The position numbers and the translations under genes were made by a program. A DNA stretch of 33,409 nucleotides from an uncultured Myxococcales bacterium (GTDB lineage Bacteria; Myxococcota_A; UBA9042), in NCBI GenBank assembly GCA_903850505.1, contig CAINLT010000169.1:1-33409 (forward strand), in the 5' to 3' direction. A model generated the notes under the pieces. The model made no database searches. It saw only the letters and a program-made list of their open reading frames with translations, and was not told the DNA's origin. This document shows positions 1 to 8,431 of this stretch, piece after piece (the first letter of the stretch is position 1; every line of letters starts with the position of its first letter).

Positions 1-14
1 GACCCAGGGCCCGC

Positions 15-1445
15 TCAGGCCATCAGCTTGGCGACGAGCTCTTCCATGCCAGCCTTGGCATCCTTGAACAGCATCCGCGTCGTCGGTGACACGAAAAGCG
101 GATTGTCGACGCCCGCGTAGCCCGCGCCGCGCGACCGCTTGAGCACGACCACGCGCTTGGCCTTCCAGACTTCCAGGACCGGCATGCCATAGATCGGGCT
201 GGTGTTGTCCGTCTGCGCCGCCGGATTGACGATGTCGTTGGCACCCACCACGAAGACCACGTCGGTATTCGGGAAGTCGCCGTTGATTTCGTCCATTTCC
301 ATGACGATGTCGTACGGCACGCTCGCTTCCGCCAGCAGCACGTTCATGTGGCCCGGCAGGCGCCCGGCGACCGGGTGAATCGCGAACCGCGTGTTCACGC
401 CGCGCTTGCGCAGGATGTCGACCAGCTGCCGGACCGCGTGTTGCGCGCGCGCCGCCGCCATGCCAAAGCCGGGGACGATGATGACTTCCTTCGCGTTGCG
501 CAGTTCTTCAGTCAGTTCGTCGATCGTCGTCTCCGTCATGTCGCCTTCGACCTTGGCGCCATTGCCGCCGCCCGCCGGAACGTCCGCGCCGAAGCCGCCG
601 AAGATGACCGACCAGATCGAGCGGTTCATCGCCCGGCACATGATGGTCGAGAGAATCGCGCCGGAGCTGCCAACGAGCGCGCCGGTGATGATGAGCAGGT
701 TGTTGTTGAGCATGAAGCCGGCCGCAGCGGCGGTCCAGCCCGAGTAGCTGTTGAGCATGGACACCACGACCGGCATGTCCGCGCCGCCGATGGCCGCGAC
801 GAGATGCAAGCCGAGGATGCACGCAAGCACCGTCATGCCAAGCAGGAAGGGCAGCGCCTCGGTGCCCGCCATCGTGGCGAACGGCACGACCATACCCAGC
901 GACGCGGTGAACATCAGCAGGTTGGCGAGGTGGCGGCCCGGCAGCAGCAGCGGCTTGCCGGAAACGGAGCCGCGCAGCTTGAGGAATGCGACGATCGAGC
1001 CGGTGAAAGTGATGGCGCCGATGAGGACGTCGAGCCAGATTTCTACGCGTTCGGCGGGGTCGATGCCGGCATGGCCAGGCTCCAGATACGCTGCGTAGCC
1101 AACAAGCACCGCGGCGAGTCCGACGAAGCTGTGGAGCACCGCGACCATTTCCGGCATCGCCGTCATGGCCACGCGCTGCGCCATGACCACGCCGACGGTC
1201 GCGCCGATTGCCAGCGCGCCGATCAGGAAGCTCAGCGTGCTGATTTCATGATCGCTGCCGGCGACGAGCATCGCGACGATGGCGAGAACCATGCCGACGA
1301 TGCCGTAACCGTTGCCGCGGCGGGCGGTTTCCTGCGAGGCGAGGCCGCGCAGGGAGCTGATGAACAGGACGCCAGCAATGACCCAAGCGAGCGTCTTGAA
1401 GACGTCCATCGCGTTGGGCACGAATACTTCAGGAGAAGTGGGCAC
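15..1445 (-). CDS. pntB: NAD(P) transhydrogenase subunit beta
   Basis: Beta subunit of the proton-translocating nicotinamide nucleotide transhydrogenase of the inner membrane, which moves hydride between NADH and NADP+ driven by the proton gradient. The 476-residue protein has the family architecture. An N-terminal half of many hydrophobic helices (dII) is followed after about residue 300 by the soluble NADP(H)-binding dIII. That domain begins with the glycine motif VIIVPGFGMAAARAQ and carries the conserved HPVAGRLPGHMNVLLAEA and VGANDIVNPAA segments. Length is close to the E. coli protein. The start is GTG, with an AGGAG about 6 nt upstream. It lies 9 bp downstream of pntA, so the two are surely one transcript. 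Confidence 0.97.
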   Translation of the reverse strand: MPTSPEVFVPNAMDVFKTLAWVIAGVLFISSLRGLASQETARRGNGYGIVGMVLAIVAMLVAGSDHEISTLSFLIGALAIGATVGVVMAQRVAMTAMPEMVAVLHSFVGLAAVLVGYAAYLEPGHAGIDPAERVEIWLDVLIGAITFTGSIVAFLKLRGSVSGKPLLLPGRHLANLLMFTASLGMVVPFATMAGTEALPFLLGMTVLACILGLHLVAAIGGADMPVVVSMLNSYSGWTAAAAGFMLNNNLLIITGALVGSSGAILSTIMCRAMNRSIWSVIFGGFGADVPAGGGNGAKVEGDMTETTIDELTEELRNAKEVIIVPGFGMAAARAQHAVRQLVDILRKRGVNTRFAIHPVAGRLPGHMNVLLAEASVPYDIVMEMDEINGDFPNTDVVFVVGANDIVNPAAQTDNTSPIYGMPVLEVWKAKRVVVLKRSRGAGYAGVDNPLFVSPTTRMLFKDAKAGMEELVAKLMA

Positions 1446-1454
1446 GGGACGCTC

Positions 1455-3107
1455 CTATTTGTGGAACATGCGCAACATGCGCCGGGTGACGAGGAAGCCA
1501 CCGCCGATGTTGATTGTCGCGAAGAGCACGGCCAACAACGCGAGCAGCGGCGCAGGCTTGGAGATGTCGCCGTGCATGTGCAGCATGCCGCCGACGACGA
1601 TGATGCCGGAGATGGCGTTGGTCACCGACATCAGCGGCGTATGCAGCGCGGGGGTGACGCTCCAGATGACCTGCACGCCCACGAAGCACGACAGGACGAA
1701 GATCGTCAGCTGTTGGGCAAAGTGGTGCAGACCCTGGACGTCGGAGCCAGCGGTGGACAAGCCGAGATACGCGACGACGAGGATGGCCATGGACACCCAC
1801 GTCAGCGGCGCAGTGCGCGCCGAGCCGAGGTGTTCGCGGGCAACCTTGCCGTGGCCGTGACCGCTGCTCTTGGCGGGCGTAGGTGCGGCGACCGCAGCGA
1901 CGGGCGCAGCGGCAACGACAGCCTTGGCGGCTGGCGCGGCAGCGGGGACCGCAGCAGGACGCGCGGGCGGCGGCCAGGTGATCTGGCCGTCATGGGTCAC
2001 GGTCGCGCCGCGCACCACTTCGTCGTCAAAGTCGACTTTCCAGCCCTTGGCGCCGCCCATGTCGGTCAGCAGGTGGACGAGGTTCTGCCCATACAGGTTG
2101 CTCGCCGTGGTCGGCAAGCGGCCCGCGAGGTCCGTGAAGCCCAGCACGATGACGCCGTTGTGGACGACGACTTCATTGGCCACGGTCACTTCGCAGTTGC
2201 CGCCCGCTTCCGCGGCCATGTCCACGACGATGGAACCGGGCTTCATCAGCTCGACCATGTCCTTGAACCACAGCTTGGGCGCGGGCTTGCCGGGAATCAG
2301 CGCCGTCGTGATGACGATGTCGACTTCCTTGGCCTGCGCGCGGAACAACGCGTATTCGGCTTCCAGGAACGCGGGGCTCATTTCCTTGGCGTAGCCGCCG
2401 CCGCCGTCGCCGTCTTCCTTGTACGTCACTTCCAGGAACTCGCCGCCCATCGACTCGATCTGCTCGCGCACCGCGGCGCGCGTGTCAAACGAGCGGATGA
2501 TGGCGCCCAAGCCCTTGGCCGTGCCCAGCGCTGCGAGACCCGCGACGCCGGCGCCGATGACGAGGACCTTGGCCGGCGGCACTTTGCCCGCGGCGGTCAT
2601 CTGGCCGGTAAAGAAGCTGCCGAAGCGGTTGGCCGCTTCCAGCACCGCGCGGTAACCGGCGATGTTGGCCTGCGAGGACAGCGCATCCATCTTCTGCGCG
2701 CGGCTGATGCGCGGGACGCATTCCATCGCGATCACGGTCAGGTTGCGGGCGCGGGCGCGTTCCAGCAGATCCGTGTTGCGGCCGGGATAGAAAAAGCCGA
2801 GGACTGTGGCGCCGGTGCGGACCAGGTCCACTTCATGCGCGTCGAGATCCTCGCGCTGGCGCAGCGGCCGCACTTTCAGCAGCACGTCGGCGTCGGCGTA
2901 GTTGGCGCGCGCGTCGGCGGCGATCGTTGCGCCCGCCTCCACGTACAGCGAATCAGGGAAGTTGGCAGCCTCACCCGCACCCGATTCAACGGAAATCTCA
3001 AAGCCCAAGGCCTTGAGCCGTTTGATGCTGTCCGGCGTAGCGGCAACACGGGTTTCGAGGGGCAGAGGATCGGTGGCGAGGGCTTCACGCACCACGGCAA
3101 TGCGCAT
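1455..3107 (-). CDS. pntA: NAD(P) transhydrogenase subunit alpha (single fused chain)
   Basis: Alpha subunit of the transhydrogenase, pairing with the PntB encoded just downstream. Residues 1-378 are the NAD(H)-binding dI, resembling alanine dehydrogenase, with the nucleotide motif GAGVAG at 185-190. Residues 379-435 are an Ala/Pro-rich linker with a GHGHG patch. Residues 436-550 hold four membrane helices including the conserved SVTPALHTPLMSVTNAISG stretch. Some bacteria split this into PntAA and PntAB; here it is one 550-residue chain. The reading frame stays open to 3218, but the family start MRIAVVREA is the ATG at 3107, preceded by GGAG about 7 nt upstream. The linker is longer than in the 510-residue E. 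coli protein. Confidence 0.96.
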   Translation of the reverse strand: MRIAVVREALATDPLPLETRVAATPDSIKRLKALGFEISVESGAGEAANFPDSLYVEAGATIAADARANYADADVLLKVRPLRQREDLDAHEVDLVRTGATVLGFFYPGRNTDLLERARARNLTVIAMECVPRISRAQKMDALSSQANIAGYRAVLEAANRFGSFFTGQMTAAGKVPPAKVLVIGAGVAGLAALGTAKGLGAIIRSFDTRAAVREQIESMGGEFLEVTYKEDGDGGGGYAKEMSPAFLEAEYALFRAQAKEVDIVITTALIPGKPAPKLWFKDMVELMKPGSIVVDMAAEAGGNCEVTVANEVVVHNGVIVLGFTDLAGRLPTTASNLYGQNLVHLLTDMGGAKGWKVDFDDEVVRGATVTHDGQITWPPPARPAAVPAAAPAAKAVVAAAPVAAVAAPTPAKSSGHGHGKVAREHLGSARTAPLTWVSMAILVVAYLGLSTAGSDVQGLHHFAQQLTIFVLSCFVGVQVIWSVTPALHTPLMSVTNAISGIIVVGGMLHMHGDISKPAPLLALLAVLFATINIGGGFLVTRRMLRMFHK

Positions 3108-3142
3108 GGCAGGCTCCGGGTTCGCGTTCCTAAGGACGCATA

Positions 3143-3167
3143 CTGGACGTAGAAACGCGCCGTCCAG
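3143..3167. promoter_or_regulatory. 7-bp perfect inverted repeat in the pntA leader
   Basis: CTGGACG (3143-3149) and CGTCCAG (3161-3167) form a perfect inverted repeat with an 11-nt spacer. It lies 36-60 nt upstream of the pntA start and just downstream of the predicted -10. It could be an operator half-site pair or a leader hairpin. Nothing else supports a function. Confidence 0.3.
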
Positions 3168-3177
3168 CGGGGCCAAG

Positions 3178-3206
3178 AGTGTCGCGTACGCGGGCGAAAA
3201 CGTCAA
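3178..3206 (-). promoter_or_regulatory. Candidate sigma70-type promoter of pntAB
   Basis: On the minus strand TTGACG (3206-3201) is followed after 17 nt by GACACT (3183-3178). The -35 hexamer matches consensus at 5 of 6 positions and the -10 at only 3 of 6. It would start transcription near 3171 and leave a leader of about 64 nt that contains the inverted repeat at 3143-3167. Prediction only. Confidence 0.35.
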
Positions 3207-3256
3207 CGGCGGGGGCACCCCGGTCTGTCACGGGATTGTCTGCCGGGGCCGGTGCA

Positions 3257-4777
3257 CTACGTCGGTTGGCACGTCGACTTGGCCGCCGGGCATTGCGTGG
3301 TCATGCAGGCGTTGGTGCACGTCTGGTCGTTCTTGCACTGGCTGCTGCAGGTCTGCTGGCAGCTTGACCACGCCTCAAAGTCGGTGAAACCTTGGACAGA
3401 TGCGCTGGAGAAGCAGCCGTTCTGGCACGCGGTGACATTGCCGCCGGCGGTGTAGCAGCCCTGGACGCAGCTCAGCGTCTGGTAGCACGAACCGCTGCCG
3501 CTGGGGTTGTAGCACGCGAGGGTCTTGTCGGCGCACCCGGTCGCGGTCTTGCCCATGCAGTTCAGGGTCGCATACGCCGTTGTGGCGGTCGCCGTTGAGC
3601 CTTTCTGGATGCAGGCGAGCAGGCATTTCATGTCGGGCGATTGGCCCTGGCCGGTGCTGCAGCCCATCGCGCAGGCGATGATGTCCGGGCAACTCGACGT
3701 GCCGCTTGGGGCGAGGCACTGGACGATGCCCGCGGTGCACGCCGGGTCAGCGGAATTGCAGCCCAGGCTTTCCAGCAGCAGTTTGTCGCCCGCGGCGGTC
3801 GTGTTGTGCAAGCAGGTGAACATGCAACTCGGGTCGTTGTCGCCCTGGCCGTTGCTGCAGCCCATCGCGCAGCCCAGCGATTCCGCGCACGTCTGCGTGC
3901 CGGTCGGCGCGAGGCAGACGACGAGCTTGTCCTCGCAGCCGGCGGTCGCGGTGATGTCCTTGCCAAGGCAGGGCGCGACGTCCAAGTACGCGGTCTGCGC
4001 TGTCTGGGTCATGTCGCCAAAGCAGCCCAGCGCGCAGGTGAACTGATCACTGCTCTTGTCGCACGCCGTCAGGCAGCCGATCGAGTCGAAGCAGCCCTTG
4101 GCACCGGTCTTGCCGTCAAGGAAGCAGCCGAACGTCTCCTTCGTGCACGACGCGGTCGGGTCGCCACCGGCGGGCGCGCTCGCCAGGCAATCGGCAAACG
4201 GTTTGGCCTTGGCCTTGCCAGCGGCGCTGATGGTCTCGTAGCAGGTTTGGAGGCAGCTCACGACGTTGGTCTTGCCGGCGTTGCACGTGTCAAAGCACGT
4301 CTTGACGTCGGCGCAGCCCTTGGCACCCGTCTTGCCGTCCTCGATGCAGTCGAAGATCTTGGGCATGCACCGCAGCGACGTGCAGTCCTGGAGGCAGCTG
4401 GCGTTGCCGCCGGACTTGCACTGGCCCTCGATGCACTGGGTCTGGACGCAGGTCAGCAGCGCGGTCGCGCCGGGCAAGGCGGCGGGTGCGCCGTTGGCCA
4501 GGCACTCTGAAGCGCAGGCGCTGCTGCTGCTCCCGGCGCACGCGGCTTGCGCGCAGTCGACCACGGCGGCGCACGTGGCGTATTTGTAGCTGATGGTGTC
4601 CGTCAGTGGCGCGTCTTTGTCGCTGCCATCATTGCCCGTGGCGTCGCTGCCGGTGGCGTCGCCCAAGACGTCGTCCGTTCCGCTGAGCACGTCATCGGTC
4701 GATGTTGTCGTTGAGTTGCCGCACGCGGCGACCAGGATGCACAGTCCGATCATGGAAGCCAGATGCACACTCTTCAT
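3257..4777 (-). CDS. Cys-rich repeat lipoprotein (twin CX3C repeats)
   Basis: Secreted lipoprotein of unknown function. From the ATG at 4777 (GAGG 5-8 nt upstream) a signal peptide ends in the lipobox VAAC with Cys19. A Ser/Thr/Asp/Gly-rich spacer of about 45 residues follows, typical of a surface tether. The rest contains 56 further cysteines in tandem units of about 75 residues. The clearest part of each unit is a twin motif C-x3-C-x(8-11)-C-x3-C, seen five times, for example CFDTC paired with CLQTC, and CAMGC twice. Two units share the segment DGKTGAKGC. The even number of mature cysteines would allow 28 disulfides. Proteins of this general kind are common in Myxococcota, but I recognise no named family. 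It lies 47 bp downstream of the DksA-like gene and may be co-transcribed with it. The frame extends to 4852, but residues before 4777 do not look like a signal peptide. Confidence 0.85.
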   Translation of the reverse strand: MKSVHLASMIGLCILVAACGNSTTTSTDDVLSGTDDVLGDATGSDATGNDGSDKDAPLTDTISYKYATCAAVVDCAQAACAGSSSSACASECLANGAPAALPGATALLTCVQTQCIEGQCKSGGNASCLQDCTSLRCMPKIFDCIEDGKTGAKGCADVKTCFDTCNAGKTNVVSCLQTCYETISAAGKAKAKPFADCLASAPAGGDPTASCTKETFGCFLDGKTGAKGCFDSIGCLTACDKSSDQFTCALGCFGDMTQTAQTAYLDVAPCLGKDITATAGCEDKLVVCLAPTGTQTCAESLGCAMGCSNGQGDNDPSCMFTCLHNTTAAGDKLLLESLGCNSADPACTAGIVQCLAPSGTSSCPDIIACAMGCSTGQGQSPDMKCLLACIQKGSTATATTAYATLNCMGKTATGCADKTLACYNPSGSGSCYQTLSCVQGCYTAGGNVTACQNGCFSSASVQGFTDFEAWSSCQQTCSSQCKNDQTCTNACMTTQCPAAKSTCQPT

Positions 4778-4824
4778 GGACGCCTCATAGGTTGTTTGGG
4801 ATGGTTTGGTCTGGGAGACCGCGG

Positions 4825-5157
4825 TCAGCTGCCGCTGGCGCACGCGACGCATTCGCGGGCGAACGGCAATGCGCGCAACCGCGGCACCGGGACTTCATCG
4901 CCGCAGGTGGAACAGAAACCATAGCTGCCCATTTGCATGCGCTGCAGGACCGCAACAATTTCAGAGTATTCCTTGCGCATCGCCGAATCCAGCGCCTGCA
5001 ACACGTCGTCGTTTTCGGTCGAGACGGCTTGTTCGGCAAAGTCGGCTTCCAGCGGCGCGTGCGTGTGCCGCAGGCCGTCTTCCACGAACCCGACGCGCGT
5101 CTCGAGCTCCAGGAGCCGTTCCCGCAGCGTGATCTCGATTTCTTGGATGTTAGCCAT
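4825..5157 (-). CDS. TraR/DksA-family zinc-finger protein
   Basis: A 110-residue protein of the DksA/TraR family, whose members enter the RNA polymerase secondary channel and alter promoter response, often together with ppGpp. Residues 1-78 are predicted helical, forming the coiled-coil hairpin. The C-terminal finger has Cys82, Cys85, Cys103 and Cys106 (CSTC and CVAC), the standard four-cysteine pattern. DksA's tip carries a D-x-x-D-x-A motif; here the nearest match is DFAEQA at 39-44, with Glu in place of the second Asp. At 110 residues it is shorter than DksA (about 150) and longer than TraR (about 70), so it is best called DksA-like. The ATG at 5157 has GGAGG about 7 nt upstream. Confidence 0.9.
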   Translation of the reverse strand: MANIQEIEITLRERLLELETRVGFVEDGLRHTHAPLEADFAEQAVSTENDDVLQALDSAMRKEYSEIVAVLQRMQMGSYGFCSTCGDEVPVPRLRALPFARECVACASGS

Positions 5158-5270
5158 GATCCTGCCTCCAGCTGCATGTCACGCTAAGGAGGATAACAGC
5201 GAACCCTTGGCGAACCAGCGGGCCCCGTCACGCGTCTGTCATGGCGGAGGGGCGACGCGGGCGCAGCGTG

Positions 5271-6395
5271 CTACTGGCGGTTGAACCATTCGCCTGGGTC
5301 CATTGGCTGACCGTTGTGGCGAATCTCAAAGTACAGGTAGCGCCCCTTGAGCGAGCCCGATTGGCCGATATCGGCCATCCGTTGCCGGGCGGGGACCACC
5401 TCGTCGACGGTGACGCGGATGTTCTCGAGGTGGGCGTAGATGGTGTGCCAACCGCGACCGTGGTCGAGGATGATGGTGTCGCCGTAGCCGGTGAGCCAGC
5501 CGACATACGCGACGCGGCCCCAGAATACCGCGCGCACCGGCGCACCGATTTGGCTCCCCGCCGCGCGATAATCGAGCCCGCGGTGCATCAGGACCGTGCC
5601 GAATTTCGGGTGTTTGACCTCGCCAAAGCCAACCTCTACGCGTCCGGCAACCGGCGGCAGCAGCTTGCCCTGGGTCTGGGCGAACGTGTATTTGCGCTCC
5701 TGCCATTCCTTCAGCGTGGCGACCTTGGCCGCCACTTCGCGGCTCGCCGCATCCAGATCGCGCGCGAGGCGCTCAGCGGTCTTCTTGTCCTCGTCGATCT
5801 GCACAATCAGCGCCAGCTTGTCCCGCCGCTCCTGCTCCGCCTGCCATTTCTTGTCGTGCAGCGTCAGGTCCAGCTGGTTCAGCGCATTGAGCGCCGCGTC
5901 GCGCGACTGGGTCAGCCGCTCCTGGTCTGACAGCCGCTTGGTGTAATCGCGCAGCCGCACGCGGTCGTCGACGATGAGCCGCCGCAGGAGGCGATCTTTC
6001 ACCACGGACTTGGCGAAGTCGTCGGTCGACAGGGCAAAACGCAAGGACGGCAGCGCCTCAATCCGCGCCAGCGCGCGCAAGCGGGCTTGCACCGCCAGTC
6101 GCATCTTCGCCAGCGCCGTCTCCGCCTTGGCACGCGCATCTTCCGCGGCCACCAGCGCATCGGTCGCCTCCGCGCGCTCCACGGACAACTTCACGATCTT
6201 GTTGTCAATTTCCGTCGAATCGCGATCCAGCTCGTCCAGCGCCTTCAACAGGCCCAGCTCGGTGTCGAGCTGCTTGGCGTAGCGGTCCAAAAGCGCCTTC
6301 TTCTCGGCACCTTCCAAATGCGGCGGCTGCGGCAGCGGTTGCGCGTGGGCGGTCTGCGCGATCGCAACGATGGCCAAAAGCCACACGCGTTTCAC
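5271..6395 (-). CDS. envC: EnvC-like murein hydrolase activator, degenerate LytM/M23 domain
   Basis: Periplasmic protein with a signal peptide cut after AHA18, a long coiled coil (about residues 28-235) and a C-terminal LytM/M23 domain (about 250-374). This is the layout of EnvC, which FtsEX controls to switch on division amidases. The first zinc motif HRGLD (His271, Asp275) and the YAH motif (His322) are kept. The final HxH motif is Tyr-Leu-Tyr at 353-355, so a zinc ligand and the enzyme activity are probably lost, as in E. coli EnvC. The C-terminal string YFEIRHNGQPMDP resembles EnvC closely. The GTG start at 6395 lies 3 bp after the ftsX stop codon. This operon position strongly supports a role as FtsEX effector rather than hydrolase. 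Confidence 0.88.
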   Translation of the reverse strand: MKRVWLLAIVAIAQTAHAQPLPQPPHLEGAEKKALLDRYAKQLDTELGLLKALDELDRDSTEIDNKIVKLSVERAEATDALVAAEDARAKAETALAKMRLAVQARLRALARIEALPSLRFALSTDDFAKSVVKDRLLRRLIVDDRVRLRDYTKRLSDQERLTQSRDAALNALNQLDLTLHDKKWQAEQERRDKLALIVQIDEDKKTAERLARDLDAASREVAAKVATLKEWQERKYTFAQTQGKLLPPVAGRVEVGFGEVKHPKFGTVLMHRGLDYRAAGSQIGAPVRAVFWGRVAYVGWLTGYGDTIILDHGRGWHTIYAHLENIRVTVDEVVPARQRMADIGQSGSLKGRYLYFEIRHNGQPMDPGEWFNRQ

Positions 6396-6398
6396 GGC

Positions 6399-7301
6399 TT
6401 ATACCTTCAGGTAGCGGCCGACGGACAGCGCGCTCGCTGTCAGGCCGACCGTTGGACCACCGAGCACCAGCCACGCAATCATCCCCGGCGGCATCAGCGA
6501 CCAGGACAGGTTGAGCAGGTGCACGTCGCGGACCAGACCGCGCAACTCCAGATGCAGTAGCCCGAGCAGCAGCATCGCCACGATCGCGCCGGCCAAGCCT
6601 TGCAGGGCGCCTTCGACGAGAAACGGCAGGCGGATGAAGCTCGGCGTCGCGCCGACAAGCGACAGGATCTCGATCTCGTCGCGGCGGGCGAACACGCCGA
6701 GGCGAATGGTCGAGAAGACGAAGAACATCGCGCTCGCCAGCAGCACGATGGACAGCACGAGACCGACCGTCCGGGCGATCTCCACGAGGGCAAACAAGAG
6801 CCGCAGTTTCTCCGCGCCGGTCGGCACTTCATCCACGGATTTCACCGACTTCAGGCTCGCCGCCCACTTCGCCAGCTCCTCGACGTCGCCGCGGCTCGCC
6901 AGATCGGCTTCCAGTTCAACTTCCAGCACGGGCTGGCCCGGAATCGCCGCCTCGTCCAGCCCTTCCAGCAACTCCGGCGTCATCGCCTGCTTGTTGCGTT
7001 CGCGGTCCTGCTGCGGCGTCAGGAATTTGACCGACTTGACGCCCTTGCGCTGGCGGATCTGCGTTTCCACGGCCTTGACGTCAGGCGTCGTCGCCGCCTC
7101 GTGCAGGTACACCGGAATGGTCAGCGACTCGCCGAGGCTGTGCATCAAGTGGCTGGCGTTGACCAGCACCATCGCGAACAGGCCCACGAGCGTGAGCGCA
7201 AGCGCGATGGTCAAGGCGCTGACGGCGGTCAGCCAGGGCGAGGATCGCACCAGCAGGAAGGCCTGATGCAGCACGTAGCCGATACGGGGCGCGCGTTTCA
7301 T
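6399..7301 (-). CDS. ftsX: Cell division protein FtsX (permease-like subunit)
   Basis: Membrane partner of FtsE. The 300-residue chain has the FtsX layout: a short cytoplasmic N terminus, one helix (about 22-47), a periplasmic domain (about 48-170), then three helices near 175-200, 222-250 and 268-292. The segment ARRDEIEILSLVGATPSFI is the conserved cytoplasmic loop of the family. FtsX passes the FtsE ATPase cycle across the membrane to a periplasmic wall-hydrolase regulator. Its ATG overlaps the ftsE stop as ATGA (7298-7301), and the EnvC-like gene follows after 3 bp. The three genes form one tight operon. Confidence 0.96.
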   Translation of the reverse strand: MKRAPRIGYVLHQAFLLVRSSPWLTAVSALTIALALTLVGLFAMVLVNASHLMHSLGESLTIPVYLHEAATTPDVKAVETQIRQRKGVKSVKFLTPQQDRERNKQAMTPELLEGLDEAAIPGQPVLEVELEADLASRGDVEELAKWAASLKSVKSVDEVPTGAEKLRLLFALVEIARTVGLVLSIVLLASAMFFVFSTIRLGVFARRDEIEILSLVGATPSFIRLPFLVEGALQGLAGAIVAMLLLGLLHLELRGLVRDVHLLNLSWSLMPPGMIAWLVLGGPTVGLTASALSVGRYLKV

Positions 7302-8314
7302 GACTCGCCTCCGCTGTCCGTGCCGTCGCTGGGCGCGGAAAGGTCGCCTTCCTCGGGCAGATCCTCAAGCACGGGTACCGGCGCCGTCATGCGCACGGGC
7401 GAGGACGAGAACGGCGAGCCGACAAGCGGCAGGATCCCGGCGCCTGAAGGAATCGGCCCGGTTGTCGTGTTGGCATTGCTCGCGACCGTCGGCGCGGAGC
7501 CCGGCACGATCAGGCTGTTGAGCGGCCCCGTCTGACGCTCCAGCGGCATCGGCACCGTCTGGCGGTCCGGCTGGCTCGGGCGGTCGATCGGCCCCGGGCG
7601 CTCGCCCGCGAGGAACTTGTCCGCGCGCGCCGATTTCGGCCGATCCTCGACCAGCTGGCCCTTGGACAGCACGAGCGTGCGCATTGCGTAGTGTTCGACA
7701 AGCGCGGTGTCGTGCGTCGCGACGACGACCGTCGTGCCTTTGCGGTTGATGCTCAGCAGCAGCTCGATGATCTCGTGGGAAAGCTCAGGATCCAGATTGC
7801 CCGTCGGCTCGTCCGCCAACAGGATCGCCGGCTCATTGACCAGCGCCCGCGCAATCGCGACGCGCTGCTGCTCGCCGCCGGACAGGTCGCCCGGGTACGC
7901 ATGCGCGCGGTTAAGCAGGCGCGTGGCCTCCAGCATCTGGTTGACGCGGCGCTCGATTTCCGAGCCCTTGATGCCCAAAATTTCCAGCGAAATGGCAATG
8001 TTTTCGAAGACTGTGCGGCGCGGAATCAGGCGAAAATCCTGGAACACGACGCCGATGTTGCGGCGCAGGTACGGCACGCTGGAGTCGCGCAACACGTGGA
8101 TATTGCGGCCGCCGATGAGGATTTGTCCGTCGCTCGCCCGCTCCATGACCAAAAGCAGCCGCAGGAGCGTCGATTTCCCGGCGCCCGATGAGCCGGTCAG
8201 GAACACAAATTCGCCCTCACGGACCCGCAACGTGACGTCGGTGAGGGCGTCAGTGCCGTTCGGGTAGCGTTTCTGGACGTGGTAGAACTGGATCACGCCG
8301 CGAAGGTACCACAC
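7298..8314 (-). CDS. ftsE: Cell division ATP-binding protein FtsE with C-terminal extension
   Basis: ATPase subunit of FtsEX. All ABC motifs are present: Walker A GSSGAGKST, Q-loop VFQDFRLI, signature LSGGEQQRVAIARAL, Walker B ILLADEPTGNLD and switch His in VVVATHD. FtsE is usually about 220-230 residues; this one has about 110 extra C-terminal residues after VLSKGQLVEDR. That tail is rich in Pro, Ser, Thr and Gly and looks unstructured. Two GTG starts are possible. 8314 is the longer one, with GGA about 6 nt upstream. 8296 gives the family-typical beginning VIQFYHVQKRYPNG, and I favour it on homology grounds. First gene of the ftsE-ftsX-envC operon. Confidence 0.95.
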   Translation of the reverse strand: MWYLRGVIQFYHVQKRYPNGTDALTDVTLRVREGEFVFLTGSSGAGKSTLLRLLLVMERASDGQILIGGRNIHVLRDSSVPYLRRNIGVVFQDFRLIPRRTVFENIAISLEILGIKGSEIERRVNQMLEATRLLNRAHAYPGDLSGGEQQRVAIARALVNEPAILLADEPTGNLDPELSHEIIELLLSINRKGTTVVVATHDTALVEHYAMRTLVLSKGQLVEDRPKSARADKFLAGERPGPIDRPSQPDRQTVPMPLERQTGPLNSLIVPGSAPTVASNANTTTGPIPSGAGILPLVGSPFSSSPVRMTAPVPVLEDLPEEGDLSAPSDGTDSGGES

Positions 8315-8403
8315 GGGTATCCGGCGTCAAACGAACGCGACTTCGTATTTGCCAACATGGCGTACACCATTCGATGACAGCAAGTCTGTCGATTTTACAA
8401 AAC

Positions 8404-8431
8404 TTGACACAGAACAGCGTTGAACCACACT
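8404..8431 (+). promoter_or_regulatory. Candidate promoter of the outer-membrane barrel gene
   Basis: TTGACA (8404-8409) is a perfect -35 hexamer. CACACT (8426-8431) follows after 16 nt and matches the -10 consensus at 3 of 6 positions. If used, the leader would be about 225 nt, which is long. Sequence-based prediction only. Confidence 0.4.

Noticed and set aside
348..3152. 934-codon open frame on the plus strand
   Set aside because: Antisense to pntA and pntB, which are certain; its translation has no recognisable domain.
3218..3248. CCCCGG/CCGGGG inverted repeat after the Cys-rich lipoprotein gene
   Set aside because: Only 6 bp with a 19-nt loop and no T-run on the minus strand; too weak to call a terminator.
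5186..5193. Strong AAGGAGGA ribosome-site-like sequence on the plus strand
   Set aside because: No suitable start codon or credible gene follows; it lies in the leader of the DksA-like gene on the other strand.
5271..5640. LytM domain as an active M23 endopeptidase
   Set aside because: The final HxH zinc motif is YLY, so an activator role fits better.
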